Notes under the pieces: generated by a model
What the model saw: only the letters and a program-made list of their open reading frames with translations
Database searches by the model: none
What the model was told of the DNA's origin: nothing
Made by a program: the position numbers and the translations under genes
Shown here: piece by piece, positions 18,501 through 27,230 of the stretch
Numbering within the stretch: the first letter of the stretch is position 1
Layout of the letters: every line of letters begins with the position of its first letter
NCBI RefSeq assembly: GCF_025215155.1
Contig: NZ_JALHAM010000122.1
Source: Dryocola clanedunensis
Lineage (GTDB): Bacteria > Pseudomonadota > Gammaproteobacteria > Enterobacterales > Enterobacteriaceae
DNA length: 64,000 nucleotides
Strand: one strand, 5' to 3'

Positions 18501-21492
18501 AGAAGATGGTACGTGGCAAACCGATCCAATTGCTGAACTGGCTGAGGGTCCACACGACATCACCCTGACTGCAACCGACGAAGCCGGTAACGTCAGCGCT
18601 CCGTCTGATGCGTTCAACTTCACCGTTGATACTACGGCACCGGATGCGCCTCCGATTGTGACACCTGATAACCTGACCGTCAGCGATGACCAGGGTGATA
18701 TTCAGGGCCCAATCGATAATGGCGGCGTGACCGATGATACCCTGCCGACCTTCTCCGGCAAGGGCCAGGTGCCTGGCGAAATCATCACCGTACTGGACGG
18801 TGGCCAGCCTATCGGCTCTGCTGTTGTTGCAGAAGATGGTACATGGCAAACCGATCCAACAGCGGAACTGGCTGAGGGTCCACACGACATCACCCTGACT
18901 GCAACCGACGAAGCCGGTAACGTCAGCGATCCGTCTGATGCGTTCAACTTCACCGTTGATACCACGGCACCGGATGCGCCTCCGATTGTGACACCTGATA
19001 ACCTGACCGTCAGCGATGACCAGGGTGCGGTTCAGGGCCCGGTTGAAAATGGCGGCGTGACCGATGATACCCTGCCAACCTTCTCCGGTAAGGGCCAGGT
19101 GCCTGGTGAAATCATCACCGTACTCGACGGTGGTCAGCCTATCGGCTCTGCTGTTGTTGCAGAAGATGGTACATGGCAAACCGATCCAACAGCGGAGCTG
19201 GCTGAGGGTCCACACGACATCACCCTGACTGCAACCGACGAAGCCGGTAACGTCAGCGATCCGTCTGATGCGTTCAACTTTACCGTTGATACCACGGCAC
19301 CGGATGCGCCTCCGATTGTGACACCTGATAACCTGACCGTCAGCGATGACCAGGGTGCGGTTCAGGGGCCAGTTGAAAATGGCGGTTTGACCGATGATAG
19401 CCTGCCGACCTTCTCCGGTAAGGATCAGGTGCCTGGTCAAATCATCACCGTACTGGATGGTGGTCAGCCTATCGGCTCTGCTGTCGTTGCAGAAGATGGT
19501 ACCTGGCAAACCGATCCGACAGCGGCACTGGCCGATGGTCCACATGACATCACCCTGACCGCTACAGACGAAGCCGGTAACACCAGCGAGCCGTCTGATG
19601 CATTCAACTTTACCGTTGATACTTCAGCGATCGTTATCTCCATCGATGGTGCTTATGATGATATTGCTCCGATTGTCGGTGAGCTGGAAAATAACAGCTC
19701 GACTAACGATCTGCGCCCGGAACTGCACGGTAGCGCGACGGCCAATAGCACCGTATTCATTTACGACAACGATGTGAAAATTGGTTCCACCACTTCCGAT
19801 GCTGACGGAAAATGGACATTCACGCCGGCCAGCGACCTGAGTGAAGGAGCTAACGCTCTGACAGCGACAGTGCAGACTAGCGTGGCGGGTGAAAGCGAAC
19901 CGTCTGGTATTTTCACGCTGGACATCGATACGACTGCACCGGATGCACCTGCTATTGCAACACCTGATGACCTGACGGTTAGCGATGACCAGGGGACGAT
20001 TCAGGGGCCTGTTGAGAATGGCGGCGTAACTGATGATAACCTGCCGACCTTCTCTGGCAAGGGCCAGGTACCTGGCGAAATCATCACCGTCCTGGATGGT
20101 GGCAAGGCTATCGGCTCCGCAGTGGTAGCAGAAGATGGCACCTGGAAAACCGATGCAAATGCCGCACTGGCTGATGGTCCTCATGACATCACGCTGACTG
20201 CGACTGATGCGGCGGGTAACACCAGCGATCCATCGGATCCATTTAACTTCACTGTTGATACAACGGCTCCTGCGAACGACGCGGTTGTCATCAACGATAA
20301 CGTGGGTCCTGACCAGGGTATCGTCGTACCGGGTGGCGCAACGGATGACACCACGCCAACCTTCAACGGCAATACAGATCCAGGCTCAACGGTCATTATC
20401 AGTGATAATGGCGAAGTGATTGGTTCGGCGGTTGCAGGTGACGATGGTAAGTGGGACTTCACGCCTGAAACTCCGCTCGATACTGGCCCGCATGATGTTA
20501 CTACTGAAACAGTTGATGAAGCCGGGAACTCAAGTGGTCCGAGCGAACCGACTCACTTTGACGTGATTGTTCAGGGTAGCGACAACTTTGATACTGATGA
20601 GACGCATGTATTCAGCGAAGGTGATTCGCTGGCGTTGCCGACGGGTCTGACCATTACCTATACCAAAGAAGGTGTTGACGGCAGTGCGAATAACACTGCA
20701 ACTGAAATCACCAGAAAAGGTATTGCACTGTTCACCCCTGAGTTTGGTAAACAAGCGCTGGTACTGTTAGCGGAATCTGAAACCAAATATGAGTTTGGTG
20801 GCCTCACTAACAGCGTGAGCTTTGACGTTGCTGGTGCTAACTATGCCGGGTCAAGCGTGAGCTACTACGATGCTGCGGGTAATTTGTTACACACCACGCA
20901 GATTGATGCTCAGGCAGGCACTTCCAGCTCCATCGTGGATACCATTGCCTGGAGTGCGCCTGCGGGTGAACTGATCTCCTACATGACCATTAACGTGGGT
21001 CCTGAAGGGGCTGGTGATACCGGTATTCGTGTGGATGGTTTCACATGGGGTCAATCAGACATCGCGCCAGCACAACAGTCTGCTGAACTGCATTCCGCAG
21101 AGGTGCCTGCGCATGAGCTGGCAACAGCCTTGCTGGGTACAGATGCACAGCATGTGGATTCTTCCGCCATTTCGCTGGAAAGTCTGAACAGCAATTCCAC
21201 AACTGAACCGGGCGTGGTGGATATCCATGAACTTGGTAAAGGAACCCTGGCGCTGTCTGTTGATGATGTTCTGAGCCACGGCGAGCAGAATCTGTTCACT
21301 GATGATGGCAAAACGCAGCTGGCCATTACGGGTGAAGATGGTTCGCAGGTTGAACTGTCCGGTGTGAATGAAGCCAGCCTGCAACAAACTGGGTCAATCA
21401 CTGAGAGCGGTGTGACTTATGATGTGTATAACGTAGCAAATCAAAACAGCGAATTGCTCGTGCAGCATGGTATTGAACTTCATACTGTGTGA
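15595..21492 (+). CDS. Ig-like repeat adhesin 2, giant type I secreted protein
   Basis: 1965 aa from ATG 15595; AGGTG sits 5-10 nt upstream, better than GTG 15586. Residues ~1-130 are a prefix domain analogous to adhesin 1 but without its glycine-rich hydrophobic segment. A Pro/Ala/Glu linker leads to 14 Ig-like domains. Domains 4-11 and 13 are nearly identical 110-residue copies (LTVSDDQG ... NGGVTDDTLPTFSGK), encoded by 330-bp DNA repeats; copy 8 lacks five residues. A ~170-residue module like that of adhesin 1 follows (DNFDTDETHVFSEGDS ... VDGFTWGQ). The C-terminal ~80 residues are the T1SS target (LALSVDDVLSHGEQNLF). It lacks RTX repeats. Probably the main biofilm or contact adhesin of the island. 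Confidence 0.87.
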   Translation: MNKINIVSLQNSAIKNIAQIDETGSAYVVPELVNAQYVISSADGEVSAEAISFVQDGNDLRIVSVNDSPADITFPNYFSSANHISVLDSHGDYQTIDSAQVSDNGELQAVATSPAENILSATVTHGVNTLAASAEPAAPSVAEEPVAKPALTAASDSPFAIDDVVDDQGNQTGSIENGGYTDDTMPTISGHLEGGSTLIVELYNNGNLVGKATIGDDDTWTITPEGVLEPVDGTYSFLAMVTDPVGKQTYLTLPYEVNFAPEVVPVATIDSLFDDTGSYKGEVASGGVTDDSTPTVQGSATAGSVVSVYDGETLLGSTVAGPDGKWVYAPTAVLAEGEHAFTAVPVYNNTQGETSAPFDVTIDITAPPFAGEVVVNDDVGAITGVINPGDVTDDNLPEFTGKSDAGNIITIYENGVPLGSTVTNEAGEWSFTPTEALPDGLHNFVSTVTDSAGNVSLPGFAGSFTVDTAVPDAPSIATPDDLTVSDDQGAIQGPVENGGMTDDTLPTFSGKGQTPGQIITVLDGGEPIGSAIVGPDGTWHTDPTAELAEGPHEITLTATDEAGNTSAPSDAFDFTVDTTAPVVPPIATPDDLTVSDDQGAVQGPVEMNGVTDDNLPTFSGKNQTPGDIITVLDGGEPIGSAVVAEDGTWQTDPTEPMADGPHDITLTASDSVGNTSAPSDAFNFTVDTTAPNVPSIATPDDLTVTDDQGAIQGPVDNGGVTDDTLPTFSGKGQTPGDIITVLDGGQPIGSAVVAEDGTWQTDPTAELAEGPHEITLTATDEVGNVSDPSDAFNFTVDTTAPDAPPIVTPDNLTVSDDQGAVQGPVENGGVTDDTLPTFSGKGQVPGEIITVLDGGQPIGSAVVAEDGTWQTDPTAELAEGPHDITLTATDEAGNVSDPSDAFNFTVDTTGVATPDNLTVSDDQGDIQGPIDNGGVTDDTLPTFSGKDQVPGDIITVLDGGQAIGSAVVAEDGTWQTDPIAELAEGPHDITLTATDEAGNVSAPSDAFNFTVDTTAPDAPPIVTPDNLTVSDDQGDIQGPIDNGGVTDDTLPTFSGKGQVPGEIITVLDGGQPIGSAVVAEDGTWQTDPTAELAEGPHDITLTATDEAGNVSDPSDAFNFTVDTTAPDAPPIVTPDNLTVSDDQGAVQGPVENGGVTDDTLPTFSGKGQVPGEIITVLDGGQPIGSAVVAEDGTWQTDPTAELAEGPHDITLTATDEAGNVSDPSDAFNFTVDTTAPDAPPIVTPDNLTVSDDQGAVQGPVENGGLTDDSLPTFSGKDQVPGQIITVLDGGQPIGSAVVAEDGTWQTDPTAALADGPHDITLTATDEAGNTSEPSDAFNFTVDTSAIVISIDGAYDDIAPIVGELENNSSTNDLRPELHGSATANSTVFIYDNDVKIGSTTSDADGKWTFTPASDLSEGANALTATVQTSVAGESEPSGIFTLDIDTTAPDAPAIATPDDLTVSDDQGTIQGPVENGGVTDDNLPTFSGKGQVPGEIITVLDGGKAIGSAVVAEDGTWKTDANAALADGPHDITLTATDAAGNTSDPSDPFNFTVDTTAPANDAVVINDNVGPDQGIVVPGGATDDTTPTFNGNTDPGSTVIISDNGEVIGSAVAGDDGKWDFTPETPLDTGPHDVTTETVDEAGNSSGPSEPTHFDVIVQGSDNFDTDETHVFSEGDSLALPTGLTITYTKEGVDGSANNTATEITRKGIALFTPEFGKQALVLLAESETKYEFGGLTNSVSFDVAGANYAGSSVSYYDAAGNLLHTTQIDAQAGTSSSIVDTIAWSAPAGELISYMTINVGPEGAGDTGIRVDGFTWGQSDIAPAQQSAELHSAEVPAHELATALLGTDAQHVDSSAISLESLNSNSTTEPGVVDIHELGKGTLALSVDDVLSHGEQNLFTDDGKTQLAITGEDGSQVELSGVNEASLQQTGSITESGVTYDVYNVANQNSELLVQHGIELHTV
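17041..19620 (+). repeat. 330-bp tandem repeat array inside adhesin 2
   Basis: The landmark for the LTVSDDQG codons recurs at 17041, 17371, 17701, 18031, 18346, 18676, 19006 and 19336. The spacing is 330 bp except for one 315-bp step (18031 to 18346). Neighbouring copies are nearly identical in DNA, so copy number may change by recombination. A ninth, separated copy begins near 19970. Confidence 0.92.
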
Positions 21493-21530
21493 TTAAATAG
21501 TCATTAAGATATTTAATTAAAATATGACCT

Positions 21531-21563
21531 GCCAGCCATGGGGAACCATGGCTGGCTTTTTTT
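21531..21563 (+). terminator. Rho-independent terminator after adhesin 2
   Basis: GCCAGCCATGG (21531-21541) and CCATGGCTGGC (21546-21556) form an 11-bp stem with a 4-nt loop, followed by seven T residues. Confidence 0.93.
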
Positions 21564-21883
21564 ATTAATGTGCTTATGCTATGCGTGGGTGTTTTCTATA
21601 ATTTAAATTGTGATATTCTAAAATAATGGCGCCTCGTTTTAATGGCTGTATTGCAGTGTAATGTTATGTATTTGTTGGTATTTATTGGGAGTTGTTTTGT
21701 CTGCTTTCTTATTTTAATTCATGGCCTGTTCTGGCCTTTATTTCCTGATTAAGGTTTGCTAAAAACATTGTTGTCGGATGGTCTGGGATCCGCCTTAAAA
21801 TAAAAAAATAAAAGATGAGTGATTTTGTTATTTCCGGGCTGACTCTTTTATTTTTTATCTAATAATATTCAGGAGATACCTTT
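21564..21883. promoter_or_regulatory. AT-rich promoter region of adhesin 3
   Basis: 320 bp between a strong terminator and the adhesin 3 start, with no ORF. AGGAGA at 21871-21876 is the ribosome site for ATG 21884. Promoter boxes are not assigned. Confidence 0.4.
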
Positions 21884-24800
21884 ATGGATAATCATGAGAC
21901 TCGTAATAAAACTATAAATACTTTGGCAGATGCCGCAGCGCTGAGCAACGTGGAACGTCCGGGGTATAGCATACCCACGCCGGGCGCGCCTGGCCTGATT
22001 AATATTGATAGTGTTAATGACAACGTAGGCAGCAAGCAGGGAGATATTGGTCATTTCGGGACAACTGATGACCTGACCCCCACACTACAGGGCACAATTG
22101 AAGGCGGTGAAGCGCAGGTGCTACGCATTTATGCCAACGGCGTACAACTCGGCAGCACTACCGTAGGTGAGGACGGCACCTGGTCGTTTACTCCCGATAC
22201 GCTTGAAGGGGGCAGCAAGTATGCTTTTGAAGTGGTACTCAAAGACCCTTTAACCGACGAGATCCTGGTCGCATCAGAGACTTACACCATTATTACCACC
22301 GCCAGCAATGGCGATAATGGCGATACGGCGTCTATCCCTGAGGTGGATGGTCTCTGGGATGATATCGGTGAGCAGAAAGGGCCGATACACAATGGTGACA
22401 CCACGGATGACGCGCAGCCGGCCGTTTTTGGTAAGGCAGATCCGGGAAGCGTCGTGGTGATTTACGACAATGGTCAGCCGGTTGGTTCGGTGACCACTAA
22501 TGAGAATGGAAACTGGACATTCACGCCGGAAACCCCGCTGGCCGACGGCGAGCACAGCATTACCGCGGCAGAATTGAACGCCGACGGCAAGCCTGGTGAA
22601 CAATCCCCGGCTACGGACTTTATCGTTGATGCTCCTGACACCACGCCACCGGCGGCGGCAACACACCAGGTTCTGGCCGATGATGTTGGCCCGGTGAAAG
22701 GCGATATTCACAATGGCGACAGTACCGATGATACGCAGCCGACGCTAAGCGGACAGGCGGAAGCGGGAGCGACGGTGATTGTCTCTGACAACGGCAAGCC
22801 AATTGGCTCAGCGGTGGTGGGCGACGATGGCAAATGGACGTTCACGCCAGACGTTAAGCTTGCCGACGGCAGCCACAGCTTCAGCACCGTGGTTGAGGAT
22901 GCAGCGGGTAACAAGAGCCCGGCCTCGGAGGCCATTGGCTTTACGGTGGACACGCACACGGACGCACCGGTAATCGTCGGTTATCTGGATGACGTGGGTG
23001 CCGCCACGGGTACGGTGGAGAATGGCGGTCGTACCGATGACAGTAACGGCGTACTAAGCGGTCATGCTGAAGCGGGCAGCCGTATCAGCCTGACCATGTG
23101 GGGACCGCGGGGGATGAAATACAGCAATGTTGCCCATACGGTAACCGACAGCGACGGAAACTGGCACATTCAGCTCAGTGACGGTTCACGCGAGCTCGGA
23201 AATCGGGGTAACTGGACGTTTCGGGTAACGGCAGTGGATGAGGCCGGCAACAGCGCAAACAGCAACCAGTTTAAGGTGAATTATGTCGCCAGCAACCAGG
23301 ACGATACCACCGCGCCGGATGCGGCAACAGATCAGGTGCTGGCCGATGATGTTGGCCCGACGAAAGGCGATATCCACAACGGCGACAAAACGGATGATGC
23401 GCAGCCAACGCTGAGCGGCCAGGCGGAAGCCGGGACGACGGTGATTGTCTCTGACAACGGCAAGCAGATTGGCTCAGCGGTGGTGGGTGACGATGGTAAA
23501 TGGACGTTCACGCCAGACGCCAAACTTGCCGACGGCAGCCACAGCTTCAGCACGGTGGTTGAGGATGCAGCGGGTAACAAGAGCCCGGCCTCGGAGGCCA
23601 TTGGCTTCACGGTGGACACGCACACGGACGCACCGGTGATCGTCGGTTATCTGGATGACGTGGGTGCCCGCATGGGGACGGTGGAGAATGGCGGTCGTAC
23701 CGATGACAGCAACGGCGTACTTAGCGGTCATGCTGAAGCGGGCAGCCATATCAGCCTGACCATGTGGGGACCGCGGGGGATGAAATACAGCAATGTCGCC
23801 CATACGGTAACCGACAGCGACGGAAACTGGCACATTCAGCTCAGTGACGGCTCGCGCCTGCTCGGCACAAAGGGTAACTGGAAGTTCCAGGTGACGGCGG
23901 TGGATGACGCTGGCAACAGTGCGAGCAGCGACTCGTTCAAGGTGAATTATGTCTCCAGCAACCATGACGACACCACCGCGCCGGATGCCGCAACACACCA
24001 GGTTCTGGCCGATGATGTTGGCCCGATTAAAGGCGATATTCACAACGGCGACCACACCGATGACGCACAGCCAACGTTGAGCGGCCAGGCGGAAGCGGGG
24101 GCGACGGTGATTGTCTCTGACAACGGCAAGCAGATTGGCTCAGCGGTGGTGGGTGACGATGGTAAATGGACGTTCACGCCAGACGTTAAGCTTGCCGACG
24201 GTAGCCACAGCTTCAGCACCGTGGTTGAGGACGCCGGGGGTAACAAGAGCCCGGCTTCGGACGCCATTAGCTTTACCGTTGATACAGCGATTGAGAAGCC
24301 GGTGATTACCCTCGCTGTGGATAATGCGGGTGTGGATAAGGGGGATGTGCTGAATCACGGTACCACCGATGACACCACGCCGCTGCTGAAAGGAACCGCG
24401 GAAGCGGGCAGCATCGTGATCATTAACGTGGGTGGTAATAACGCTGCGAATGCTATTGGTTCAACGGTCGCGGATGCAACGGGCCACTGGACCTTCCAGA
24501 TCCCGGATAACCACCCTCTGGCGGTGGGGAACAACATTGATCAAACGCCGATCAATGTTGTATCGCATGACGCTGCTGGTAACTTCGACGCATCCGACAT
24601 TTTCTACCTGAATGTCGTGCCGCTGGATAACGGTGCGGACACTACGCCACCGGCAGCAGCAATTGACCAGGTTCTGGCCGATGATGTTGGCCCGATTAAA
24701 GGCGATATTCACAACGGCGACCACACCGATGACGCACAGCCAACGCTGAGCGGCCAGGCGGAAGCTGGGGCGACGGTGATTGTCTCTAACAACGGCAAGG

Positions 24801-27124
24801 CAATTGGCTCAGCGGTGGTGGGTGACGATGGTAAATGGACGTTCACGCCAGACGTTAAGCTTGCCGACGGCAGCCACAGCTTCAGCACGGTGGTTGAGGA
24901 TGCAGCGGGTAACAAGAGCCCGGCCTCGGAGGCCATTGGCTTCACGGTGGACACGCACACGGACGCACCGGTGATCGTCGGTTATCTGGATGACGTGGGT
25001 GCCCGCATGGGGACGGTGGAGAATGGCGGTCGTACCGATGACAGCAACGGCGTACTTAGCGGTCATGCTGAAGCGGGCAGCCGTATCAGCCTGACCATGT
25101 GGGGACCGAATGGGTTAAAATACAGCAATGTCGCCCATACGGTAACCGACAGCGACGGAAACTGGCACATTCAGCTCAGTGACGGTTCGCGCGAGCTCGG
25201 AAATCGGGGTAACTGGACGTTCCAGGTCACGGCAGCGGATGAGGCCGGCAACAGTGCGAGCAGCGACAAGTTCAAGGTGAATTATGTCGCCAGCAACCAG
25301 GACGACACCAGCGCGCCGGATGCCGCAACACACCAGGTTCTGGCCGATGATGTTGGCCCGATTAAAGGCGATATTCACAACGGCGACCACACCGATGACG
25401 CACAGCCAACGTTGAGCGGCCAGGCGGAAGCGGGGGCGACGGTGATTGTCTCTGACAACGGCAAGCAGATTGGCTCAGCGGTGGTGGGTGACGATGGTAA
25501 ATGGACGTTCACGCCAGACGCCAAACTTGCCGACGGTAGCCACAGCTTCAGCACCGTGGTTGAGGACGCCGGGGGTAACAAGAGCCCGGCTTCGGACGCC
25601 ATTAGCTTTACGATTGACACTCACACGGACGTACCGGTGATCACCGATTACCTGGATGACGTAGGTACCGCCACGGGTAAGGTGGAGAACGGCGGTCGTA
25701 CCGATGACAATGACGGCTTACTGAGCGGTCATGCTGAAGCGGGCAGCCGTATCAGCCTGACCATGTGGGGACCGAATGGGTTAAAATACAGCAATGTCGC
25801 CCATACGGTAACCGACAGCGACGGAAACTGGCACATTCAGCTCAGTGACGGTTCGCGCGAGCTCGGAAATCGGGGTAACTGGACGTTCCAGGTCACGGCA
25901 GCGGATGAGGCCGGCAACAGTGCGAGCAGCGATAAGTTCAAGGTGGATTATGTCGCCGGCAACCATGACGACACCACCGCGCCGGATGCGCCAACGATCA
26001 ACAGCTACTACGATGATGTAGGGGGGTCTAAGGGGAGTGATGGTAACGGTGGTACTACGGACGACACTAAACCAGAACTGTTTGGGAAGGCTGAAGCCGA
26101 CAGCGTAGTGAAAATATTCGAAGGTAAGACAGAGATTGGTTCTGTCACCGCGGATAGCAAGGGTGGCTGGAGCTATACCACTCCAGAGCTCAATGACGGT
26201 AAGCATACCTTCACTGCCACCGCAACGGATGCTGCAGGGAACACCAGCGCTAAGTCAGGCGGTTTTGTCGTGAATGTGGATGCTGTTACCATACCGGATA
26301 AGCCATCCATTTCCTATATTCTTGATAATGTTCAAATTAATCATAACGTCTCTGGGGACAACTACGCGCCTCCAGGCGATCCCTATGCCGATCTTCCTAT
26401 GGTTAATGACCTTTCACCGACCTTATATGGAAAGGGGACCCCGTACAGTACGCTTCATATTTATACGAATGAAGGGGGAACAACAATGGACACCGTCAAG
26501 GTTGGCAGTGACGGATCCTGGACTTTTACCGCCCAAATTGGCAACGGATATAACATCTGGGATGGGGGGATTTATCTGGCTAGCTGGAAAATCGTTCCGC
26601 TGGACAGCAATGGGAAGGAAGTGGCCGATCATGCCTACCAAAGCTTCGATCTCTGGGTGAATGATATTACGGATTATCCGTACTATTCTTCTCTGGCTTT
26701 GCAAAATGCCGCTGTAGAGCCGCTACATACAGTGGCAGACGTTCACAATACAGATGTAATGACCCAGTCTGATGCTGTCAATGGGGCCATTAATCTGTCA
26801 GCCTTGTCGCCATCCGAAGCGAATGCAGTGGCACAAAGCTCAATGTTAAATCTGCATAACGGTAGCGAGGACACGCTTGCCCTGACCCTGAATGATGTGC
26901 TCAGCCACGGGCAGATCGATATGTTTGTTTCCGATGGACAGCAGCAGCTCGCGGTCCGGGGGGAGCAGGGAGATACGATCGAACTGAAACTGGATGACGT
27001 GCAAAGCCAGTGGCAGGAAACAGGACAGTCTACGATAGCGGGTGCCACTTATGAGGTTTACCAGCAGACAGAGAGTCATGCCGAACTGTTTGTCCAGCAG
27101 GGGGTGGAACTGCATCAGTCCTGA
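21884..27124 (+). CDS. Ig-like repeat adhesin 3, type I secreted protein
   Basis: 1746 aa with a clear AGGAGA ribosome site. Only ~40 unstructured residues precede the first Ig-like domain, so the prefix domain of adhesins 1 and 2 is absent. About 14 Ig-like domains follow. From domain 3 on, two types alternate: A (VLADDVGP.KGDIHNGD) and B (YLDDVG ... NGGRTDD ... SRISLTMWGP), with a period near 666 bp. Slot 8 holds a different domain (LAVDNAGVDKGDVLNHGTTDD). Two distinct domains close the array. The SEDFD-type module of the other adhesins is missing. The last ~80 residues are the common T1SS target (LALTLNDVLSHGQIDMF). Export by the upstream type I system is inferred from that C-terminus. Confidence 0.85.
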   Translation: MDNHETRNKTINTLADAAALSNVERPGYSIPTPGAPGLINIDSVNDNVGSKQGDIGHFGTTDDLTPTLQGTIEGGEAQVLRIYANGVQLGSTTVGEDGTWSFTPDTLEGGSKYAFEVVLKDPLTDEILVASETYTIITTASNGDNGDTASIPEVDGLWDDIGEQKGPIHNGDTTDDAQPAVFGKADPGSVVVIYDNGQPVGSVTTNENGNWTFTPETPLADGEHSITAAELNADGKPGEQSPATDFIVDAPDTTPPAAATHQVLADDVGPVKGDIHNGDSTDDTQPTLSGQAEAGATVIVSDNGKPIGSAVVGDDGKWTFTPDVKLADGSHSFSTVVEDAAGNKSPASEAIGFTVDTHTDAPVIVGYLDDVGAATGTVENGGRTDDSNGVLSGHAEAGSRISLTMWGPRGMKYSNVAHTVTDSDGNWHIQLSDGSRELGNRGNWTFRVTAVDEAGNSANSNQFKVNYVASNQDDTTAPDAATDQVLADDVGPTKGDIHNGDKTDDAQPTLSGQAEAGTTVIVSDNGKQIGSAVVGDDGKWTFTPDAKLADGSHSFSTVVEDAAGNKSPASEAIGFTVDTHTDAPVIVGYLDDVGARMGTVENGGRTDDSNGVLSGHAEAGSHISLTMWGPRGMKYSNVAHTVTDSDGNWHIQLSDGSRLLGTKGNWKFQVTAVDDAGNSASSDSFKVNYVSSNHDDTTAPDAATHQVLADDVGPIKGDIHNGDHTDDAQPTLSGQAEAGATVIVSDNGKQIGSAVVGDDGKWTFTPDVKLADGSHSFSTVVEDAGGNKSPASDAISFTVDTAIEKPVITLAVDNAGVDKGDVLNHGTTDDTTPLLKGTAEAGSIVIINVGGNNAANAIGSTVADATGHWTFQIPDNHPLAVGNNIDQTPINVVSHDAAGNFDASDIFYLNVVPLDNGADTTPPAAAIDQVLADDVGPIKGDIHNGDHTDDAQPTLSGQAEAGATVIVSNNGKAIGSAVVGDDGKWTFTPDVKLADGSHSFSTVVEDAAGNKSPASEAIGFTVDTHTDAPVIVGYLDDVGARMGTVENGGRTDDSNGVLSGHAEAGSRISLTMWGPNGLKYSNVAHTVTDSDGNWHIQLSDGSRELGNRGNWTFQVTAADEAGNSASSDKFKVNYVASNQDDTSAPDAATHQVLADDVGPIKGDIHNGDHTDDAQPTLSGQAEAGATVIVSDNGKQIGSAVVGDDGKWTFTPDAKLADGSHSFSTVVEDAGGNKSPASDAISFTIDTHTDVPVITDYLDDVGTATGKVENGGRTDDNDGLLSGHAEAGSRISLTMWGPNGLKYSNVAHTVTDSDGNWHIQLSDGSRELGNRGNWTFQVTAADEAGNSASSDKFKVDYVAGNHDDTTAPDAPTINSYYDDVGGSKGSDGNGGTTDDTKPELFGKAEADSVVKIFEGKTEIGSVTADSKGGWSYTTPELNDGKHTFTATATDAAGNTSAKSGGFVVNVDAVTIPDKPSISYILDNVQINHNVSGDNYAPPGDPYADLPMVNDLSPTLYGKGTPYSTLHIYTNEGGTTMDTVKVGSDGSWTFTAQIGNGYNIWDGGIYLASWKIVPLDSNGKEVADHAYQSFDLWVNDITDYPYYSSLALQNAAVEPLHTVADVHNTDVMTQSDAVNGAINLSALSPSEANAVAQSSMLNLHNGSEDTLALTLNDVLSHGQIDMFVSDGQQQLAVRGEQGDTIELKLDDVQSQWQETGQSTIAGATYEVYQQTESHAELFVQQGVELHQS
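22681..25980 (+). repeat. 666-bp A/B super-repeat inside adhesin 3
   Basis: The type-A landmark TGATGTTGG recurs at about 22681, 23347, 24013, 24682 and 25348, a spacing of 666-669 bp. Each unit is an A-type plus a B-type Ig domain; the third unit has a different domain in the B position. Long stretches are identical between copies. Confidence 0.9.
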
Positions 27125-27194
27125 TCGTGGCTAAAACAACCAGCTAAACTGTGTCTGGCTTTCATTTCATCTGAGTGAAGCCTCACAGAGTCTA

Positions 27195-27230
27195 AAGCAC
27201 CGAACGAGCATATCGTCGGTGCTTTTTTTT
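27195..27230 (+). terminator. Rho-independent terminator after adhesin 3
   Basis: AAGCACCGA and TCGGTGCTT pair around an inner ACGA/TCGT stem, followed by eight T residues. A shorter related hairpin ends the DUF4331 gene at 29396-29428. Confidence 0.93.

Noticed and set aside
18289..19545. 418-codon minus-strand ORF opposite adhesin 2
   Set aside because: It is a repeated shadow frame caused by the periodic coding sequence on the plus strand. It has no ribosome site.
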